Assembly (NCBI GenBank): GCA_001768325.1
Contig: MENQ01000021.1
Span: 372,001 to 436,000 of the forward strand
Source: Bacteroidetes bacterium GWC2_46_850
GTDB lineage: Bacteria; Bacteroidota; Bacteroidia; Bacteroidales; Dysgonomonadaceae
Length of the DNA stretch: 64,000 nt
Direction of reading: 5' to 3'
The notes beneath the pieces were generated by a model, which saw only the letters and a list, made by a program, of their open reading frames with translations, had not been told where the DNA came from and made no database searches. The position numbers were made by a program, and so were the translations under genes. Below, in pieces: positions 40,814-50,329 of the stretch. Numbering within the stretch: position 1 is the stretch's first letter; each line of letters begins with the position of its first letter.

Positions 40814-42082
40814 ATGAGTGCTCCTCTCGCAGAACGGCTCAGGCCTCAGAATCTGGATGAATTTATCGGCCAGAAACATCTGGTCGGCAAGGGGGCTGTG
40901 TTGCGCCGGATGATTGATGCGGGGAGGATACCTTCCATCATCTTCTGGGGTCCTCCGGGCGTGGGAAAGACCACCCTTGCCCACATTATTGCCAATGCGG
41001 TAAACGCTCCTTTTTATAAGCTGAGTGCCATCAATTCCGGTGTGAAAGATGTAAGGGAGGTCATTGAGAAAGCAAAGAACAACCGTTTTTTTGAGACTGC
41101 GGCGCCCATCCTGTTTATTGATGAAATACACCGCTTCAGCAAGTCGCAGCAGGACTCGCTGCTAAATGCCGTGGAGACGGGCACCGTGACCCTCATCGGG
41201 GCTACCACCGAAAACCCTTCCTTTGAAGTCATACGACCCCTGCTATCGCGCTGTCAGGTCTACGTGCTTAAATCGCTTGAAAAGGGTGATCTGCAAGAGT
41301 TGTTGCATCGCGCGCTCACCGAAGACCTTATGCTGAAAGAGATAGAGATTGACCTGCAGGAGACCGACGCGCTGTTCCGCTTCTCGGGCGGTGATGCCCG
41401 CAAGCTCCTGAATATTCTGGAGCTGACGGTGCAGGCGGATGGCGACGGGAAGGTTGTGATCACCGACAAGACGGTGACAGAACGGCTTCAGGAGAATCCT
41501 GCGGCATACGACAAAGGAGGGGAGATGCATTACGACATCATCTCGGCCTTTATCAAATCGATCCGGGGAAGTGATCCGGATGCGGCCATCTACTGGCTTG
41601 CCCGGATGGTGGCCGGTGGCGAAGACCCCAAGTTTATTGCCCGGCGGTTGGTGATTTCTGCCGCGGAAGACATCGGCCTGGCCAACCCCAACGCCTTGCT
41701 GCTGGCCAACGCCTGCTTCGATACCCTGCAGAAGATCGGCTGGCCGGAAGGACGTATCGTGCTGGCAGAGACAACCATCTATCTTGCAGCATCACCCAAG
41801 AGTAATTCGGCCTATCTGGCCATCGACGCGGCCATTGCAAAAGTGGAACAGACGGGTAACCTGCCTGTCCCCTTGCATCTGCGGAATGCACCGACCGCCC
41901 TCATGAAGGAACTCGATTATGGCAAGGAGTACAAGTATGCGCACGACTATGAAAACAATTTTGTAAGGCAGGAGTACTTGCCCAAAGAATTAAAAGGCAG
42001 CCGGTTTTGGGAGGTACAGTCCAACCCTGCGGAGGCGAAGATGTATGAGTTGATGAAGAAGCTCTGGGGAGGTAAGAAATAA
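40814..42082 (+). CDS. rarA: Replication-associated recombination protein A (AAA+ ATPase)
   Basis: 422 residues from the ATG at 40814 (MSAPLAERLRPQNLDEFIGQKHLVG, the usual RarA start); ATGs at 40808 and 40804 are alternatives, the first in frame. Walker A is GPPGVGKTT, Walker B LFIDEIHRF, sensor 1 IGATTENPSF. The C-terminal MgsA/WRNIP1-type tetramerisation domain has YDIISAFIKSIRGSDPDAAIYWLARM and ISAAEDIGLANP. RarA acts at stalled replication forks in the cytoplasm. Its stop codon abuts the convergent lptD stop with no gap. Confidence 0.96.
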   Translation: MSAPLAERLRPQNLDEFIGQKHLVGKGAVLRRMIDAGRIPSIIFWGPPGVGKTTLAHIIANAVNAPFYKLSAINSGVKDVREVIEKAKNNRFFETAAPILFIDEIHRFSKSQQDSLLNAVETGTVTLIGATTENPSFEVIRPLLSRCQVYVLKSLEKGDLQELLHRALTEDLMLKEIEIDLQETDALFRFSGGDARKLLNILELTVQADGDGKVVITDKTVTERLQENPAAYDKGGEMHYDIISAFIKSIRGSDPDAAIYWLARMVAGGEDPKFIARRLVISAAEDIGLANPNALLLANACFDTLQKIGWPEGRIVLAETTIYLAASPKSNSAYLAIDAAIAKVEQTGNLPVPLHLRNAPTALMKELDYGKEYKYAHDYENNFVRQEYLPKELKGSRFWEVQSNPAEAKMYELMKKLWGGKK

Positions 42083-44989
42083 TTAATACCAATCCATGCC
42101 GCGGTCGTACGGTGAGTTGCGTTGTTCATACTTCAGGTCTTGCAGGAGTGAAGAATTGGCGCGGATGGTAAAATTGTATGATTTATACGGGCCAATGGGG
42201 ATGAAGCTGGCCGACATGCTCCAGCAGTGCAGGTTTCGCGTAAGGGTACAGTTGATGTTCGTGAATTTCTTCAGATCAAAATTGTAATCGGTGTTGAAAG
42301 TGAAGTTCCAGTTCTTGGTCGGCTGGAGCGAACCACTCAGTCCGAAGTTGTGGGTCAGCTTCCCTTTGTACTCCAGTCGTTCCTTATCGAACTCGCCATA
42401 ACCATAACGCAATGAATAGTTGAAAGAGATATTCCAGTTCACCGGATTCTTCAGGTAGCCGTCGCTGTCGAACTCCCCAGCAGTGTCATCGGGTTGTTCC
42501 TGTGCATTGCCCTGTTGTGCCGACTCGTAAGGATTTCCTCCCATGGTGCCATCGTCGGGCAGTTGATTCTTCGGGTCCGTACTGTCACCTTCTTTACCCT
42601 CCTTTTCACCGCGGGAAAATAATTTCTTAAACGTATCCTGATTCAGGGAATAGGAGAAGGAAGTTCCTGTATTCATCAGTTTTCCGAATCCTTTGCCGTT
42701 CAGTATCCTGAGCTTATCTACCGGTCGCGGGGTTCCGTTTTTATCCAGTTGATAGAGATAGGGATCCCAGGTTGCATTCAGGCTGAGGGTATATGATTTG
42801 GAAAGCTTCAGACGGATATTTGAGTTGATCATGCTCCATTTCATGGAGTCGGCCATCATGTTATAATTGAAGCTGATGCCCAGGTCGTCGATCAGGCTGA
42901 CCTTCCGTACGCCGGTGGAGTCCTTATCGCTCCTGATTTTCATTTCAAGGTTATTTTTGAAATCAAAGCCGATGCTTCCGCTTTGTCCGGAGGGAGCCGT
43001 CCCGAACATCATGGAGGAGTAGGGGGAATAGGTATATTCCACATCATCACCGTATTCGTTTTTGTAGGTGTAGGTCTCGTAAAAGTTGTATTTGGGATCG
43101 CTGAAATCGGGTCTGTAATTCAGGCTGATGCTTGGAGAGAAGACGTGGCGGATGGCCTGTACTTTGTCACCAAATATCTTCCAGGGGGTATACATGCCGT
43201 ATAATTTTGTCTGGGCACTGAGCGAGGTGCTGTAGTCGTATATCCGTTTGAATCCGTATACGGTGTCGATCGGAACGTTTCTTTTGGCAACAGGGTCCCA
43301 TGCCTGCATGTGGGCGCCGGTGTACCAGCGTTCGGTATAATTGATGGAAGGCGAAAGCTGTATGTAATCAAACAGTGTGAAGGTGGCGCTGACCGGAATG
43401 CTGTGGCGCATGCCGTTGGTCCAGTCGCGTACAAGGTTTGCATTCAGAAACTTGTCTTCCTTCGTCGTGATTGAGTTGCGAAACTCACCGGAGTAGCTTA
43501 CGGATATCTTCTCATACCACCGCTCTTCACCCACCATATCCTTTCTTTTGAAGGGGTTGATGCGACTCATGGTGAGGGAGACGTTGGGCAGTGTGGCGGC
43601 AATGGTGGAGTCACGCGATACCTGGTTGATGTTCATCGTAGCCGACATGCTCCAGGGTGAGTCGGGAAAACGCTGTGTGAGGTTCACGCTCGAGCTCTTG
43701 GTATTGTTGGATGCCTCCCGTGAGTAGAGGCGGCTCAGATCGCGGTGGTTGTTCCGGCTGGTGGAGAAGTTGACGCTTGCTGAGAGGGTGCGGTACATGT
43801 TGGCTTTGGGGTCCTGGGAATGGGTCCAGTTGATGCGCAGGTCCTTTGCTACCGAATAGGCTTCCGGCACCACCTCTTTCAATTCCTTCTCCCCGGTGAC
43901 GGTGCTCAGATAGTATACATTGAAGTTTCCTGAATATTTATACCGTTTGCGGTAGTTGGATCGTGCTCCGGCTCCCCATGATCCTTTTGTGTAGATCTCA
44001 CCGGTCACGGAGAGGTCGATGTAATCGCTCAGCGCAAAATAATAACCGCCATTCTGGAGGTAGAACCCGCGGGTCATCTCATCGCCGTAACTGGGCATGA
44101 TGATTCCCGATGAGTAGGATTTGGTGAATGGGAAAAAGGCGAAGGGGAGGACCACTGGAAACAAGGGTACATCGGCCACTACGAGCCATGCCGGGCCGGT
44201 CACCACATCCTTCTCGGGGCGTACCTTGGCTCTCGACAGGTTCAGGTAAAAGTGAGGGTGATCATGCCTGTCGCAGGTGGTGTATTTTGCGTTCCGCATG
44301 TAAAAAGAGTTGTCGGCATTCATCTTTGCCTCATTGGCTACGATGTTTCCTTCACCCTGCTGTGTGACGACGTGATGGATGAATGCTTTCCGTGTTTCGA
44401 AGTTGTAACGGACCTTCTTCATCTCGTACTCCGTACCTCCTTCTGAAAAGACCGGCAGACCGAATTCCTTACCCACCGAATCCACGCCAAAGGTGGAGGA
44501 AATAACGCTGCTGTCCATATCCATGGTAATGTATTCTCCCTTGATGCCCATTTCACCATACTTGATGTCGGCATCACCATAGAGGTATCCCATGTTGTCG
44601 CTGGTAAATATCATGGAGTCTTGTGCCGTGTAGTAGACGGCAGCTTTCAGGGTCTGGTCCTCCATCGACAGACTGTCTTGCTTGCTGACGGACAAACTGT
44701 CTTGTCTGGCGAGGGATAAGGAATCGGGTGTCTTGGTCAAGAGCGTATCGGTTTTTGCGGCAACCGAAGCGGTATCGGAAGGTGTCTGCTCCGCCCGAGA
44801 AACATCCGCCGGGGTGATGGTTGTATCGGGCACGGCAACATCAGCTGTCTCCGTGTTGTGCAATGAATCAGCCAATGCGGAACTTTGCCTCATTTGTTTC
44901 GTCGCTTCAGTAGCCTTTCGGACAGAAGAGCATTGCAATGAGATTATCAGGACGAAAAGCAGAAATATGAAACGGTAAAGTTGCCTCAT
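42083..44989 (-). CDS. lptD: LPS-assembly outer membrane protein LptD
   Basis: 968 residues. The N-terminus has a lipobox-like ISLQC (about 16-20), followed by a Ser/Thr/Ala-rich spacer to about residue 105. The OstA/LptA-like beta-jellyroll spans about 110-260 (DNMGYLYGDADIKYGEMGIKG, ARKA-type FETRKAFIHHVVTQQGEG). The conserved LptD segment PVVLPFAFFPFTKSYSSGIIMPSYG follows, then a large barrel rich in aromatic strands. With LptE it would insert lipopolysaccharide into the outer leaflet. It is downstream of thrC on the same strand but has its own promoter candidates. Confidence 0.88.
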   Translation of the reverse strand: MRQLYRFIFLLFVLIISLQCSSVRKATEATKQMRQSSALADSLHNTETADVAVPDTTITPADVSRAEQTPSDTASVAAKTDTLLTKTPDSLSLARQDSLSVSKQDSLSMEDQTLKAAVYYTAQDSMIFTSDNMGYLYGDADIKYGEMGIKGEYITMDMDSSVISSTFGVDSVGKEFGLPVFSEGGTEYEMKKVRYNFETRKAFIHHVVTQQGEGNIVANEAKMNADNSFYMRNAKYTTCDRHDHPHFYLNLSRAKVRPEKDVVTGPAWLVVADVPLFPVVLPFAFFPFTKSYSSGIIMPSYGDEMTRGFYLQNGGYYFALSDYIDLSVTGEIYTKGSWGAGARSNYRKRYKYSGNFNVYYLSTVTGEKELKEVVPEAYSVAKDLRINWTHSQDPKANMYRTLSASVNFSTSRNNHRDLSRLYSREASNNTKSSSVNLTQRFPDSPWSMSATMNINQVSRDSTIAATLPNVSLTMSRINPFKRKDMVGEERWYEKISVSYSGEFRNSITTKEDKFLNANLVRDWTNGMRHSIPVSATFTLFDYIQLSPSINYTERWYTGAHMQAWDPVAKRNVPIDTVYGFKRIYDYSTSLSAQTKLYGMYTPWKIFGDKVQAIRHVFSPSISLNYRPDFSDPKYNFYETYTYKNEYGDDVEYTYSPYSSMMFGTAPSGQSGSIGFDFKNNLEMKIRSDKDSTGVRKVSLIDDLGISFNYNMMADSMKWSMINSNIRLKLSKSYTLSLNATWDPYLYQLDKNGTPRPVDKLRILNGKGFGKLMNTGTSFSYSLNQDTFKKLFSRGEKEGKEGDSTDPKNQLPDDGTMGGNPYESAQQGNAQEQPDDTAGEFDSDGYLKNPVNWNISFNYSLRYGYGEFDKERLEYKGKLTHNFGLSGSLQPTKNWNFTFNTDYNFDLKKFTNINCTLTRNLHCWSMSASFIPIGPYKSYNFTIRANSSLLQDLKYEQRNSPYDRGMDWY

Positions 44990-45023
44990 GCGGAAATTGC
45001 AGCCTGCGTATGGTTTTTACACA

Positions 45024-45062
45024 CAAAACTACGCAATAATGAATGATTTCACCGCAAAATTA
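45024..45062 (-). promoter_or_regulatory. Candidate lptD promoter elements
   Basis: Two minus-strand -7 matches, TAGTTTTG (45024-45031) and TAATTTTG (45055-45062), lie between thrC and lptD. The second also offers TTTTG about 23 bases before the first. Which is used cannot be told. Confidence 0.35.
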
Positions 45063-45074
45063 ATAAAAAGAAAC

Positions 45075-46379
45075 TTAAGTCAGATTGATTAAGGTTTTTT
45101 TAAACAGATTATAGTCGTTCTCGAGTGGATAGGTTTGTTTTTCGTGTTGCATAAAGGCAGCCAGACCGTTTGGTATCTGCAACGAGGAACCGATGCATGC
45201 TTCCACAGTTTCTTTGAATTTTGCAGGATGGGCGGTTGCAAGGAAAATACCTGTTTCGCCCTGTTGCAAACTCTCTTTCAGTGCCATGTAGGCACAGGCG
45301 CCATGCGGGTCGAGCAGGTAGCCTGCTTTCAGATTTACCTCCCGGATGGTCTGTTTTATTTCCTCGTCGGTATATCTGTATGCGGAGATATCTCCTGTAA
45401 TGGCTTCGTGAGCATGGCCATACAGATCAAGGATACGGTCGAAGTTGCTTGGGGCACCCACGTCCATGGCATTGGCCACGGTCTGCACCGATGCTCTCGG
45501 GGAGTAATTTCCCGTCTGCAGATACTCCCTGAAGACATCATTCCGGTTGTTGGCAGCGATAAAGCGTTTCACCGGCAGACCCATTCTTTTGGCAAAAAGG
45601 CCGGCAGTCAGGTTGCCCAGGTTGCCACTTGGCACGGAAAAGACAACCTCTCCGGCAACAGCCTGTCTGATCAGTTGCGCGTAAGCATGGAAGTAATAAA
45701 ATGACTGGGGCAGGAACCGCGCCACGTTGATGGAGTTGGCCGAGGTGAGGTTTAACTGACTGTTCAGGCTGTGATCCATAAATGCCGACTTTACCAGTGC
45801 CTGGCAATCATCGAAAGTACCGTCTACTTCCAGCGCCACAATATTTTGTCCCAGCGTGGTAAACTGAGCCTCCTGTATGTCACTTACTTTTCCCGAGGGA
45901 TAAAGTACGAAGACCTGAATTCCTTCCACACCCAGGAAGCCATTTGCCACGGCACTGCCGGTATCACCCGAGGTGGCTACCAGCACCTTCACATCCTGCT
46001 GTCCCTCTTCCTTCACGAAGTGGGATAGCATGCGCGCCATAAACCGGGCGCCCACATCCTTGAAGGCGAAGGTGGGTCCATGGAACAGTTCCAGCACATA
46101 AATACCCTCTTCAATTTTTTTCAGTGGGATATCGAAACTGAGCGTGTCGGTGACAATCTCATCCAGCCGTTCTTTTGGAATGTCTCCGCCGAAGAAGGCC
46201 TCCGCGACTGTTTTGGCGATATCCGGCAAGCTGAGATCGGCCATCTTCGCATAAAAGTCTGCAGGTAGTTGTTGTATTCTTTCGGGCATATAGAGTCCCC
46301 TGTCCGGTGCAAGCCCCTTCACCACCGCTTCCTGCAGTGAAACGGAGGGGGCTTTTTTATTTGTACTGTAGTATTGCAT
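45075..46379 (-). CDS. thrC: Threonine synthase
   Basis: 434 residues. This PLP enzyme converts O-phosphohomoserine to threonine. The Schiff-base lysine lies in HGPTFAFKDVGARFMARML, the phosphate-binding loop in VATSGDTGSAVANGFLG, and the substrate-side motif in SVPSGNLGNLTAGLFAKRMG. The N-terminal domain (YYSTNKKAPSVSLQEAVVKGL) is of the long, E. coli/yeast-like type. It is the last gene of the threonine operon, 78 bases after the mutase-like gene; that gap holds a GTCAGC-type repeat. Confidence 0.97.
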   Translation of the reverse strand: MQYYSTNKKAPSVSLQEAVVKGLAPDRGLYMPERIQQLPADFYAKMADLSLPDIAKTVAEAFFGGDIPKERLDEIVTDTLSFDIPLKKIEEGIYVLELFHGPTFAFKDVGARFMARMLSHFVKEEGQQDVKVLVATSGDTGSAVANGFLGVEGIQVFVLYPSGKVSDIQEAQFTTLGQNIVALEVDGTFDDCQALVKSAFMDHSLNSQLNLTSANSINVARFLPQSFYYFHAYAQLIRQAVAGEVVFSVPSGNLGNLTAGLFAKRMGLPVKRFIAANNRNDVFREYLQTGNYSPRASVQTVANAMDVGAPSNFDRILDLYGHAHEAITGDISAYRYTDEEIKQTIREVNLKAGYLLDPHGACAYMALKESLQQGETGIFLATAHPAKFKETVEACIGSSLQIPNGLAAFMQHEKQTYPLENDYNLFKKTLINLT

Positions 46380-46457
46380 GTTGTCAGGATTCAGCTGTCA
46401 GCTTTTTTTGTGAAATGTTTTTGGCTTTCAGCGGTCGGTGATCAGCGATTGACTGAA

Positions 46458-47672
46458 TTATTTTGAAAATATTGTTTTCATGAGTTCGTTTTCTTTCCGT
46501 AAACCAAAACTTCCTTCCCGTGCGGCAAACTCGTCATAGGTCTGCACGCTGTCGGGCTCTATTCCTTTGTGCCAGATCAGAAAGGGGATGGCATCGCGGG
46601 TGTGGGTACGGATGGCGCAGGGAGTGGGGTGATCGGGCAGGATGGTGATGGTGACCGGCACGTCCCAGGTGAGAGTCTCCTCGTAAATGGTCTTCACGAT
46701 ACGGGCATCGAGGTACTCAATTGTTTTCACCTTCAATGGTACGTCGCCTTCATGGCCCGCTTCATCGCTGGCCTCAATGTGGAGGTAGACGAAATCTTTT
46801 TCCTTCAACGCATCGAGTGCCGCCCTTGCTTTGCCCTCGTAGTTTGTGTCGTAGAGGCCGGTAGCTCCCTCGACCATGATCACCTCCAGTCCGGCATATA
46901 CGCCGATGCCCCGGATCAGGTCTACTGCCGAGATCACTGCTCCGCTCTTGATAGGATAGAGTTCACTGAGTGGTTTCATCTGTGGACGATAACCGGGTGA
47001 CCAGGGCCAGATGCTGTTGGCCGGATCTTTTCCCGTTGCTGTTCTTTTTCTGTTGATGGGATGATCGCGCAGCAACTCCTGCGAGGCGAGAATCAGCTTG
47101 TTCAAAGCATCGGCCGTAGCTGTGGCTTCTGCATGGTCTGGTTGAATGAGATGCGGGCGGAATGGCTGTTCCGGAATGTCATGGGGTGGTGTGCAGTGCA
47201 ATCGCTTGTCGCCACCTTTCATTTTCAACAGATGCCGGTAAGATACGCCGGGGTGAAAGCTGAAGAGATCGTTTCCCAGTTCCTTTTCCAGATATCGGAT
47301 CAGTTCCGCCGCTTCCGGGCTGGAGATATGTCCTGCCGAATGGTTTTTAAGTCGGTCGCCCTCAATGCATACCAGGTTGCAGCGCATGGCCATCTCTCCC
47401 GGCAGGATGTCCACACCCATGCTGGCTGCTTCCAGTACGCCCCGTCCTTCATATACCGAAGGAACATCGTATCCCAGTACCGAGAGGTTGGCAATCTCGC
47501 TCCCTGGTGCAAAACCATCGGGAACCGTGTTCAACAGGCCGCTTCTTCCTTTTTGGGCGAGCAAATCCATGTAGGGGGTGTGGGCCACTTGCATAGGTGT
47601 TTTGTTCCCCAGTGAGGCAATGGGCTCATCTGCCATGCCGTCGCCCAGGATGATGATATTTTTTGGTGTCAT
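46458..47672 (-). CDS. ApgM-type phosphoglycerate-mutase family protein, probable homoserine kinase of the threonine operon
   Basis: 404 residues of the alkaline-phosphatase-like metalloenzyme superfamily, with the first metal site and nucleophile region in IIILGDGMADEP, EGRGVLEAASMG, and the later metal ligands in YLHIEASDEAGHEGD and ITILPDHPTPCAIRTH. The sequence type is annotated as 2,3-bisphosphoglycerate-independent phosphoglycerate mutase. There is no GHMP-type thrB in this operon, and this gene sits exactly between thrA (1-base gap) and thrC. From memory, the equivalent gene of Bacteroides thetaiotaomicron was shown by genetics to supply homoserine kinase activity. I infer the same role here. 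Confidence 0.8.
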   Translation of the reverse strand: MTPKNIIILGDGMADEPIASLGNKTPMQVAHTPYMDLLAQKGRSGLLNTVPDGFAPGSEIANLSVLGYDVPSVYEGRGVLEAASMGVDILPGEMAMRCNLVCIEGDRLKNHSAGHISSPEAAELIRYLEKELGNDLFSFHPGVSYRHLLKMKGGDKRLHCTPPHDIPEQPFRPHLIQPDHAEATATADALNKLILASQELLRDHPINRKRTATGKDPANSIWPWSPGYRPQMKPLSELYPIKSGAVISAVDLIRGIGVYAGLEVIMVEGATGLYDTNYEGKARAALDALKEKDFVYLHIEASDEAGHEGDVPLKVKTIEYLDARIVKTIYEETLTWDVPVTITILPDHPTPCAIRTHTRDAIPFLIWHKGIEPDSVQTYDEFAAREGSFGLRKENELMKTIFSK

Positions 47673-47673
47673 G

Positions 47674-50118
47674 TTATCGGATGTTAGCGATGGAGATGAT
47701 GTCTGAAAAGACCCCTGCGGCGGTGACCGTGGCGCCGGCGCCGTAGCCCTTGATGACCATCGGGTATTCGTTGTAGCGCTCGGTGGTGATCATGATGATG
47801 TTGTTGCTCCCTTCCAGGTCGTAGAAAGGATGTCCCTGTTCCACTTCGCGCAGTCCCACTTCACATGCACCATTGTCATAGGAAGCCACGAAACGCAGTT
47901 TCTTGCCATCTTTGGCCAGCTCCTTGCGGCGTTCTTCAAATGAAGAGTCGAGTTCTGAGATGGTCTGCCAGAATTCATCGAGCGAGCCTTCAAAATATTT
48001 CTGGGGTACAAACAGCTTTTTATGTACGTCGGACTGGTTCACACGGGCGCCTGCTTCCCGCGAGAGGATTACCAGCTTGCGGGTCACATCGAGGCCGCTG
48101 AGGTCGATTCTCGGATCGGGCTCGGCAAACTGGGCTTCCACAGCCATCTTGACAGCCTTGCTGAAAGGAATCTCCGCATCCAGCGTATTGAAAATAAAAT
48201 TCAATGTTCCTGAGAGGACGGCTTCAAGTTTTACGATCCTGTCTCCCGAGTTGATCAACGAATTCATCGTGTTGATGATCGGCAGCCCGGCACCTACGTT
48301 TGTTTCGAAGAGGAACTTCACGCCTGCTTTCCGGGCTGTTTCTTTCAGGTGACGATAGTTCTCATAATCGGAGGAAGCGGCAATCTTGTTGGCCGTGACC
48401 ACGGAAATATTCCGTGCCATTAGCTCATCGTACAGCGCGGCAATGTGGGGGCTTGCGGTGCAGTCGACCACCACCGAATTGAAAATATTCATCTTCAGGA
48501 TCTCGTCACGGATCAGATCGGGAGAACTCTTCTGGCCGTTTGTCATCAGATTCTCAAAGTATCCTTCAAGCGGGATACCCTCTCTGGCGAACAGGGCTTT
48601 GCGTCCGTTGGCAATCCCCACGATATTGATCCTGAGCTTATTTTGTTCCTTGAGCGTGCTTTGTTGCTGCCTGATTTGTTCCAGCAGCTTTCCACCCACT
48701 GTTCCGATGCCAATCACAAACAGGTTCAGCTCCTGGTATGGCGACAGGAAGAAGGAGTCGTGGATCACGTTGAGTGATTTCTTCAGATCGGAACGGGCAA
48801 TTACACAGGAGATATTGGTTTCGCCGGCTCCCTGTGCGAGGGCAATCACGCTGATACCGTTTCTTCCCAGGGCGCCGAAAAACTTGCCGGCAATACCGGG
48901 TACATGTTTCATGTTTTGTCCCACGATGGCGATGGTGGCCAGGTCATACTCGACCATGATCTCGTTGATGCTGCCCATGGCGATCTCGTGGGCGAACTCC
49001 TTGTTGAGTACTTTTTGCGACAACGCTGCATCCTGTGAGCGGACGCCGATGGAGGTACTGTTTTCGGAAGAAGCCTGGGAGACAATAAAAACGCTGATAC
49101 CGTTATCTGCGAGTGCGGAGAAGATTCTTTTGTTTACGCCGATGACGCCCACCATGCCCAGTCCCTGAATGGTAATCAGTGCCGTGTCGTTGATGGAGGA
49201 GATGCCTTTGATGATCTTTCCGTTGCGGGTGGGCTTGATGTCGCGTATGCGTGTTCCCTTCTCTTCCGGATGAAACGTATTCCTGACATAGATGGGGATA
49301 TTCTTGTGATAAACGGGGAAGATGGTGGGGGGATAGATCACCTTTGCCCCGAAGTTGGATAGTTCAATGGCTTCCGTAAAAGACAACTCATCGATCACGT
49401 AGGCAGAATTGATGATCTTTGGGTCGGCAGTCATAAACCCGTTCACATCGGTCCATATCTCCAGTACCGTGGCATCGAGTGCGGCGGCAATGATGGCAGC
49501 GGTGTAGTCCGAGCCGCCGCGGCCCAGGTTGGTGATGTCGTTGTTTTCACAACTCGATGAGATGAAGCCCGGCACGACCGCCACATGGGGTGGTGGCATC
49601 TCGGAAAAAGTCTTTCTGATCAGTTCGTTGGAACGTGCCAGATCGGGTATGTGGCTGTGGAATTGCTTGTTTGTCTTGATGAATTGTGTGGCGTCATACA
49701 ATTGGGCGCCTTTGATGACCTTGCCGACAATGAATGAGGAGAGCCTTTCCCCGTAACTCACAATCTTGTCGGATGTTTTTTGGGAGAGATCGCCTATCAG
49801 GAAAACGCCGCGCAGGATATTACGCAGATCATCGAACAGCAGTTGCGTTTTTTGCACCACCTCCTGTTTATCGGCGGGTGAGGTAATCAACTTTTCGATG
49901 ATCTCCTCATGGCGGGCAATAATTTCGTCCAACAGCGGTTTGTATCCTGAGTTGTTGTTGCGCGCAAAATCGGCAGCCAGAAGAAGACGATCTGTGACAC
50001 CGTTTAGTGCTGAAACTACCACGATAACGGGCTCCTGTTCATTTTCAACAATGCTCTTCACCAACTGTAGACTTTCGGGACTTCCCACGGAGGTACCTCC
50101 GAATTTCATCACTTTCAT
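47674..50118 (-). CDS. thrA: Bifunctional aspartate kinase / homoserine dehydrogenase
   Basis: 814 residues from the ATG at 50116-50118 (MKVMKFGGTSVGSPE), the standard ThrA start; the open frame extends upstream but that part is leader sequence. The N-terminal aspartokinase (1-290) has KFGGTSVGS and NLGRGGSDYTAAIIAAALDA. Paired ACT domains follow at about 310-460 (LITIQGLGMVGVIGVNKRIFSAL). The homoserine dehydrogenase (about 465-814) has FVIGIGTVGGKLLEQI and NVGAGLPIINTMNSLINSGD. It catalyses the first and third steps of threonine/methionine synthesis from aspartate. It is the first structural gene of the operon, behind a Thr/Met-rich leader peptide. Confidence 0.97.
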   Translation of the reverse strand: MKVMKFGGTSVGSPESLQLVKSIVENEQEPVIVVVSALNGVTDRLLLAADFARNNNSGYKPLLDEIIARHEEIIEKLITSPADKQEVVQKTQLLFDDLRNILRGVFLIGDLSQKTSDKIVSYGERLSSFIVGKVIKGAQLYDATQFIKTNKQFHSHIPDLARSNELIRKTFSEMPPPHVAVVPGFISSSCENNDITNLGRGGSDYTAAIIAAALDATVLEIWTDVNGFMTADPKIINSAYVIDELSFTEAIELSNFGAKVIYPPTIFPVYHKNIPIYVRNTFHPEEKGTRIRDIKPTRNGKIIKGISSINDTALITIQGLGMVGVIGVNKRIFSALADNGISVFIVSQASSENSTSIGVRSQDAALSQKVLNKEFAHEIAMGSINEIMVEYDLATIAIVGQNMKHVPGIAGKFFGALGRNGISVIALAQGAGETNISCVIARSDLKKSLNVIHDSFFLSPYQELNLFVIGIGTVGGKLLEQIRQQQSTLKEQNKLRINIVGIANGRKALFAREGIPLEGYFENLMTNGQKSSPDLIRDEILKMNIFNSVVVDCTASPHIAALYDELMARNISVVTANKIAASSDYENYRHLKETARKAGVKFLFETNVGAGLPIINTMNSLINSGDRIVKLEAVLSGTLNFIFNTLDAEIPFSKAVKMAVEAQFAEPDPRIDLSGLDVTRKLVILSREAGARVNQSDVHKKLFVPQKYFEGSLDEFWQTISELDSSFEERRKELAKDGKKLRFVASYDNGACEVGLREVEQGHPFYDLEGSNNIIMITTERYNEYPMVIKGYGAGATVTAAGVFSDIISIANIR

Positions 50119-50160
50119 CGTGTATGAATATAATTTAACCGTGCTAAAACGGCGTGAAAT

Positions 50161-50219
50161 AAAAAATGTGAATTGTAGGTCGCAAACCGGTCGGTTTGCA
50201 AGAGGCAAGCAACGCTGCC
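50161..50219 (-). promoter_or_regulatory. Hairpins in the thr leader, possible attenuator
   Basis: Between the leader peptide and thrA the minus-strand transcript can fold a hairpin from GGCAGC/GCTTGCC (50204-50219, one bulge), then a perfect GCAAACCG/CGGTTTGC hairpin (50182-50199), followed about 15 bases later by a T6 run (50161-50166). The distance to the T-run is larger than in a standard intrinsic terminator, so the attenuation mechanism is unproven. Confidence 0.4.
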
Positions 50220-50235
50220 GTTCGGATGTGAAAAT

Positions 50236-50310
50236 TTACATAACCCCCCAAGGGGTCATGGTCATTGTAGTAGTGAAGTATGTTGAATACAATCTCTGCA
50301 TTTCGAACAT
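50236..50310 (-). CDS. thrL: thr operon leader peptide
   Basis: 24 codons from the ATG at 50308-50310 to the TAA at 50236-50238. The peptide starts MFEMQRLYSTYF and continues TTTMTMTPWGVM. It has 6 Thr and 5 Met; the tight TTTMTMT run names the end products of the pathway encoded downstream. The last Thr codon runs into a CCCC/GGGG hairpin. Length, position about 120 bases before thrA and composition match attenuation leader peptides such as E. coli ThrL, although the sequence is unrelated. Too short for ordinary gene calling. Confidence 0.75.
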   Translation of the reverse strand: MFEMQRLYSTYFTTTMTMTPWGVM

Positions 50311-50329
50311 CTTTGATGTAAATTTGATG

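Noticed and set aside
50140-50155. TGCTAAAACGG resembles a half of the LacI operator upstream of thrA
   Set aside because: Only one half matches; the second half is not palindromic, and thrA is far from the regulator in function and position.
50119-50208. Longer start of thrA
   Set aside because: The extension holds the leader hairpins and has no aspartokinase sequence; MKVMKFGGTSVGS is the normal start.
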